Assembly (NCBI RefSeq): GCF_040939455.1
Contig: NC_134126.1
Span: 1,364,001-1,428,000, forward strand
Length of the DNA stretch: 64,000 bases
Direction of reading: 5' to 3'
DNA from: Microcebus murinus
Taxonomy: Eukaryota; Chordata; Mammalia; Primates; Cheirogaleidae
Below, one piece after another: positions 62,006-64,000 of this stretch. The notes under the pieces were generated by a model, which saw only the letters and a program-made list of their open reading frames with translations, searched no databases and was not told where the DNA came from. A program made the position numbers and the translations under genes. Position 1 is the first letter of the stretch. Every line of letters starts with the position of its first letter.

Positions 62006-64000
62006 GTCTGCCGTGGGCGAGTGAACACAGCCAGATCCGCACTGTGCACTGCCTGACCGTCTGCCGTGGGTGAGTGGACACAGCCAGATCCGCACTGCGC
62101 CTTGCCTGACCGCCTGCCGTGGGTGAGTGGACACAGCCAGATCCGCACTGCGCCTTGCCTGACCGCCTGCCGTGGGTGAGTGGACACAGCCAGATCCACA
62201 CTGCGCCCTTCCTGCCCGTCTGCCGTGGGCGAGTGGACACAGCCATATCCGCACTGCGCACTGCCTGACCGTCTGCCGTGGGTGAGTGGACACAGCCAGA
62301 TCCGTACTGCGCCCTGCATAACCGCCTGCCGTGGGTGAGTGGACACAGCAAAGTCCGCACTGCGCCTTGCCTGCCCGTCTCCCGTGGGCGACTGGACACA
62401 GCCAGATCCTCACTGCGCCCTGCCTGCCCTTCTGCCGTGGGTGAGTGGACACAGCCAGATCCGCACTGCGCCCTGCCTGACCGTCTGCCGTGGGTGAGTG
62501 GACACAGCCAGATCCGCACTGTGCCCTGCCTGCCCGTCTCCCGTGGGTGAGTGGACACAGCCAGATCCACACTGCGCCCTGCCTGACCGTCTGCCGTGGG
62601 CGAATGGACACAGCCAGATCCGCACTGCGCCCTGCCTGACCGTCTGCTGTGGGTGAGTGGACACAGCAAGATCCGCACTGCGCCCTGCCTGCCCCTATGC
62701 TGTGGGCGAGTGGACACAGCCAGATCCGCACTGCGCCCTGCCTGACCGTCTGCCGTGGGTGAGTGGACACAGCCAGATCTGCACTGCGCCCTGCCTGACC
62801 GCCTGCCGTGGATGAGTGGACACAGCCAGATCCGCACTGCGCCCTGCCTGCCCGTCTCCCGTGGGCGAGTGGACACAGCCAGATCCGCACTGCGCGCTGC
62901 CTGCCCTTCTGCCATGGGTGAGTGAACACAGCCAGATCCGCACTGCGCCCTGCCTGCCCGTCTCCCGTCAGTGAGTGGACACAGCCAGATCCGCACTGCG
63001 CCCTACCTGCCCGTCTCCCGTGGGCGAGTGGAAACAGCCCGATCCGCACTGCGCTCTGCCTGCCCGTCTGCCGTGGGTGAGTGGACACAGCCAGATCCGC
63101 ACTGCGCCCTGCCTGCCCGTCTCCCGTCAGTGAGTGGACACAGCCATATTCGCACTGCGCCCTGCCTGCCCGTCTCCCGTGGGTGAGTGGACACAGCCAT
63201 ATCCGCACTGCGCGCTGCCTGCCCGTCTCCCATGGGCGAGTGGACACAGCCAGATCCGCACTGCGCCCTGCCTGCCCGTCTCCCGTGGGCGAGTGGAAAC
63301 AGCCAGATCCGCACTGCGCCCTGCCTGCCCGTCTTTCGTGGGCGAGTGGACACAGCCAGTTCCGCACTGCGCCCTGCCTGCCCATCTCCAGTGGGCGAGT
63401 GGACTCAGCCAGATCCACACTGCGCCCTGCCTGCCCGTCTGCCGTGGGTGAGTGGACACAGCCAGATCCGCACTGCGCCCTGCCTGACCGTCTCCCGTGG
63501 GTGTGTGGACACAGCCAGATCCGCAATGCACCCTGCCTGCCCGTCTCCCGTGGGTGAGTGGACACAGCCAGATTCGCACTGCACCTTGCCTGCCCGTCTC
63601 CTGTCAGTGAGTGGACACAGCCAGATCCGCACTGTGCCCTGCCTGCCCGTCTCCCGTGGGTGAGTGGACACAGTCAGATCCGCACTGCGCCCTGCCAGCC
63701 CGTCTGCCGTGGGCGACTGGACACAGCCAGATCCGCACTGCGCCCTTCCTGACCGTCTGCTGTGGGTGAGTGGACACAGCCAGATGCGCACTGCGCCCTT
63801 CCTGACCGTCTCCCGTGGGTGAGTGGACACAGCCAGATCCGCACTGCGGCTTGCCTGCCCGTCACACGTGGGTGAGTGGACACAGCCAGATCCGCACTGC
63901 GCCCTACCTGCCCGTCTCTCGTTGGTGAGTGGACACAGCCAGATCCGCACTGCGCCCTGCCTGACCGTCCTTCGTGGGTGAGTGGACACCGCCAGATCCG
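62006..64000. repeat. Right-end satellite stretch (copies of 50.7-52.34 kb)
   Basis: Includes the second 21-unit copy (62608-63118). About 63256-64000 follows 51600-52340 up to the window edge, ending in the CGTCCTTCGTGGG / GACACCGCC unit pair. The last base lies inside a unit, so the array continues. Confidence 0.9.

Larger units (their letters stand above)
1..64000. repeat. 53-bp GC-rich satellite array (about 1,207 units) filling the window
   Basis: Every stretch of the window is a copy of one 53-bp unit. With unit position 1 at the G of GTGAGTGG, landmarks are ACACAGCC at 9-16, GATC at 18-21, CGCACTGCG at 22-30, GCGC at 28-31, a C-rich tract at 31-49 and CGTGG at 49-53. The consensus is about 70% G+C with four CpGs, or five when position 2 is C. 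Commonly variable sites are 2 (T/C), 23 (G/A), 40 (C/A), 43 (G/T), 44 (T/C), 47 (C/G) and 52-53 (GG/CA). First and last GTGAG lie at 17 and 63,978, which is 1,207 units minus 10 bp, matching the indels found. No single-copy sequence interrupts the array and both ends are mid-unit. Strand is arbitrary. The satellite family is not one I recognise; a vertebrate source is inferred from CpG-type decay and array size. Confidence 0.99.

Noticed and set aside
1..64000. CRISPR array
   Set aside because: Units abut head to tail with no unique spacers; all 53 bases repeat and no cas genes are present.
1..64000. CENP-B box or known centromeric satellite
   Set aside because: The pattern TTCGTTGGAAACGGGA is not in the unit; only short CGGG stretches are shared.
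1..64000. CTCF site from the GCGCCCTGCC segment
   Set aside because: The GCGCCC start fits the reverse core, but the following bases do not give the expected CTGGTGG part.
1..64000. Human PRDM9 13-mer CCNCCNTNNCCNC in the C-rich tract
   Set aside because: The tract CCCTGCCTGCCCGTC has CC pairs two bases apart rather than one, so the motif is not matched.
1..64000. Bacterial repeat-rich gene or surface-protein region
   Set aside because: The unit length is not a multiple of three, stops occur regularly on the plus strand, no ribosome binding sites are seen, and CpG-decay type variation points to a eukaryote.
1..64000. tRNA, rRNA or other structured RNA genes
   Set aside because: No A/B box pair, cloverleaf or rRNA-like sequence; only short near-palindromes within the unit.

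Overview
The whole 64 kb window is one uninterrupted tandem repeat array. I found no protein gene, RNA gene, transposon or single-copy DNA in it. The basic unit is 53 bp and about 70% G+C (7 A, 9 T, 16 G, 21 C in the consensus I derived). Counting from the GTGAG motif at position 17 to the one at 63,978 gives 1,207 unit steps. The distance is exactly 1,207 x 53 minus 10 bp, and the 14 small indels I located by eye also sum to -10. The window starts and ends inside a unit, so the array continues beyond both edges. An array of this size, with nested duplications, 4-5 CpGs per unit and C-to-T/G-to-A type variation at those CpGs, points to heterochromatic, centromeric or subtelomeric DNA of a eukaryote with CpG methylation, probably a vertebrate. 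I do not recognise the satellite family or the species.

Layout: units fall into recognisable variant types whose order repeats over long distances, giving an irregular higher-order structure. The cleanest tandem duplications are 39 units (2,067 bp; 1-2067 followed by 2068-3675), 43 units (2,279 bp; 19141-21419 followed by 21420-23740), 24 units (1,272 bp; near 9.2-11.4 kb and again near 35-37 kb), 28 units (1,484 bp; 17.2-20.0 kb), 30 units (1,590 bp; 54.2-57.2 kb) and 21 units (61.5-63.1 kb). Larger displaced copies lie 58 units (23.1/26.2 kb), 77 units (27.9/32.0 kb), 92 units (3.5/8.4 kb), 100 units (53.1/58.4 kb), 102 units (35.2/40.6 kb), 147 units (6/14 kb), 220 units (48.4/60.1 kb) and 756 units (16.2/56.2 kb) apart. 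All spacings are whole multiples of 53 bp once the catalogued indels are allowed for, which indicates in-register unequal exchange.

Nothing here works as an operon or pathway. Open reading frames of up to about 1,400 codons exist on the minus strand only because the consensus has no stop triplet on that strand. The consensus has no ATG on either strand, and 53 is not a multiple of 3, so all three frames read the same cyclically permuted 53-residue string. The possibly functional properties are physical or regulatory: high CpG density, a G-rich minus strand with G-quadruplex/i-motif potential, a consensus-like 5' splice-donor hexamer in many units, and a subfamily of units carrying a CACGTG E-box. 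These are motif-level observations, not demonstrated functions.
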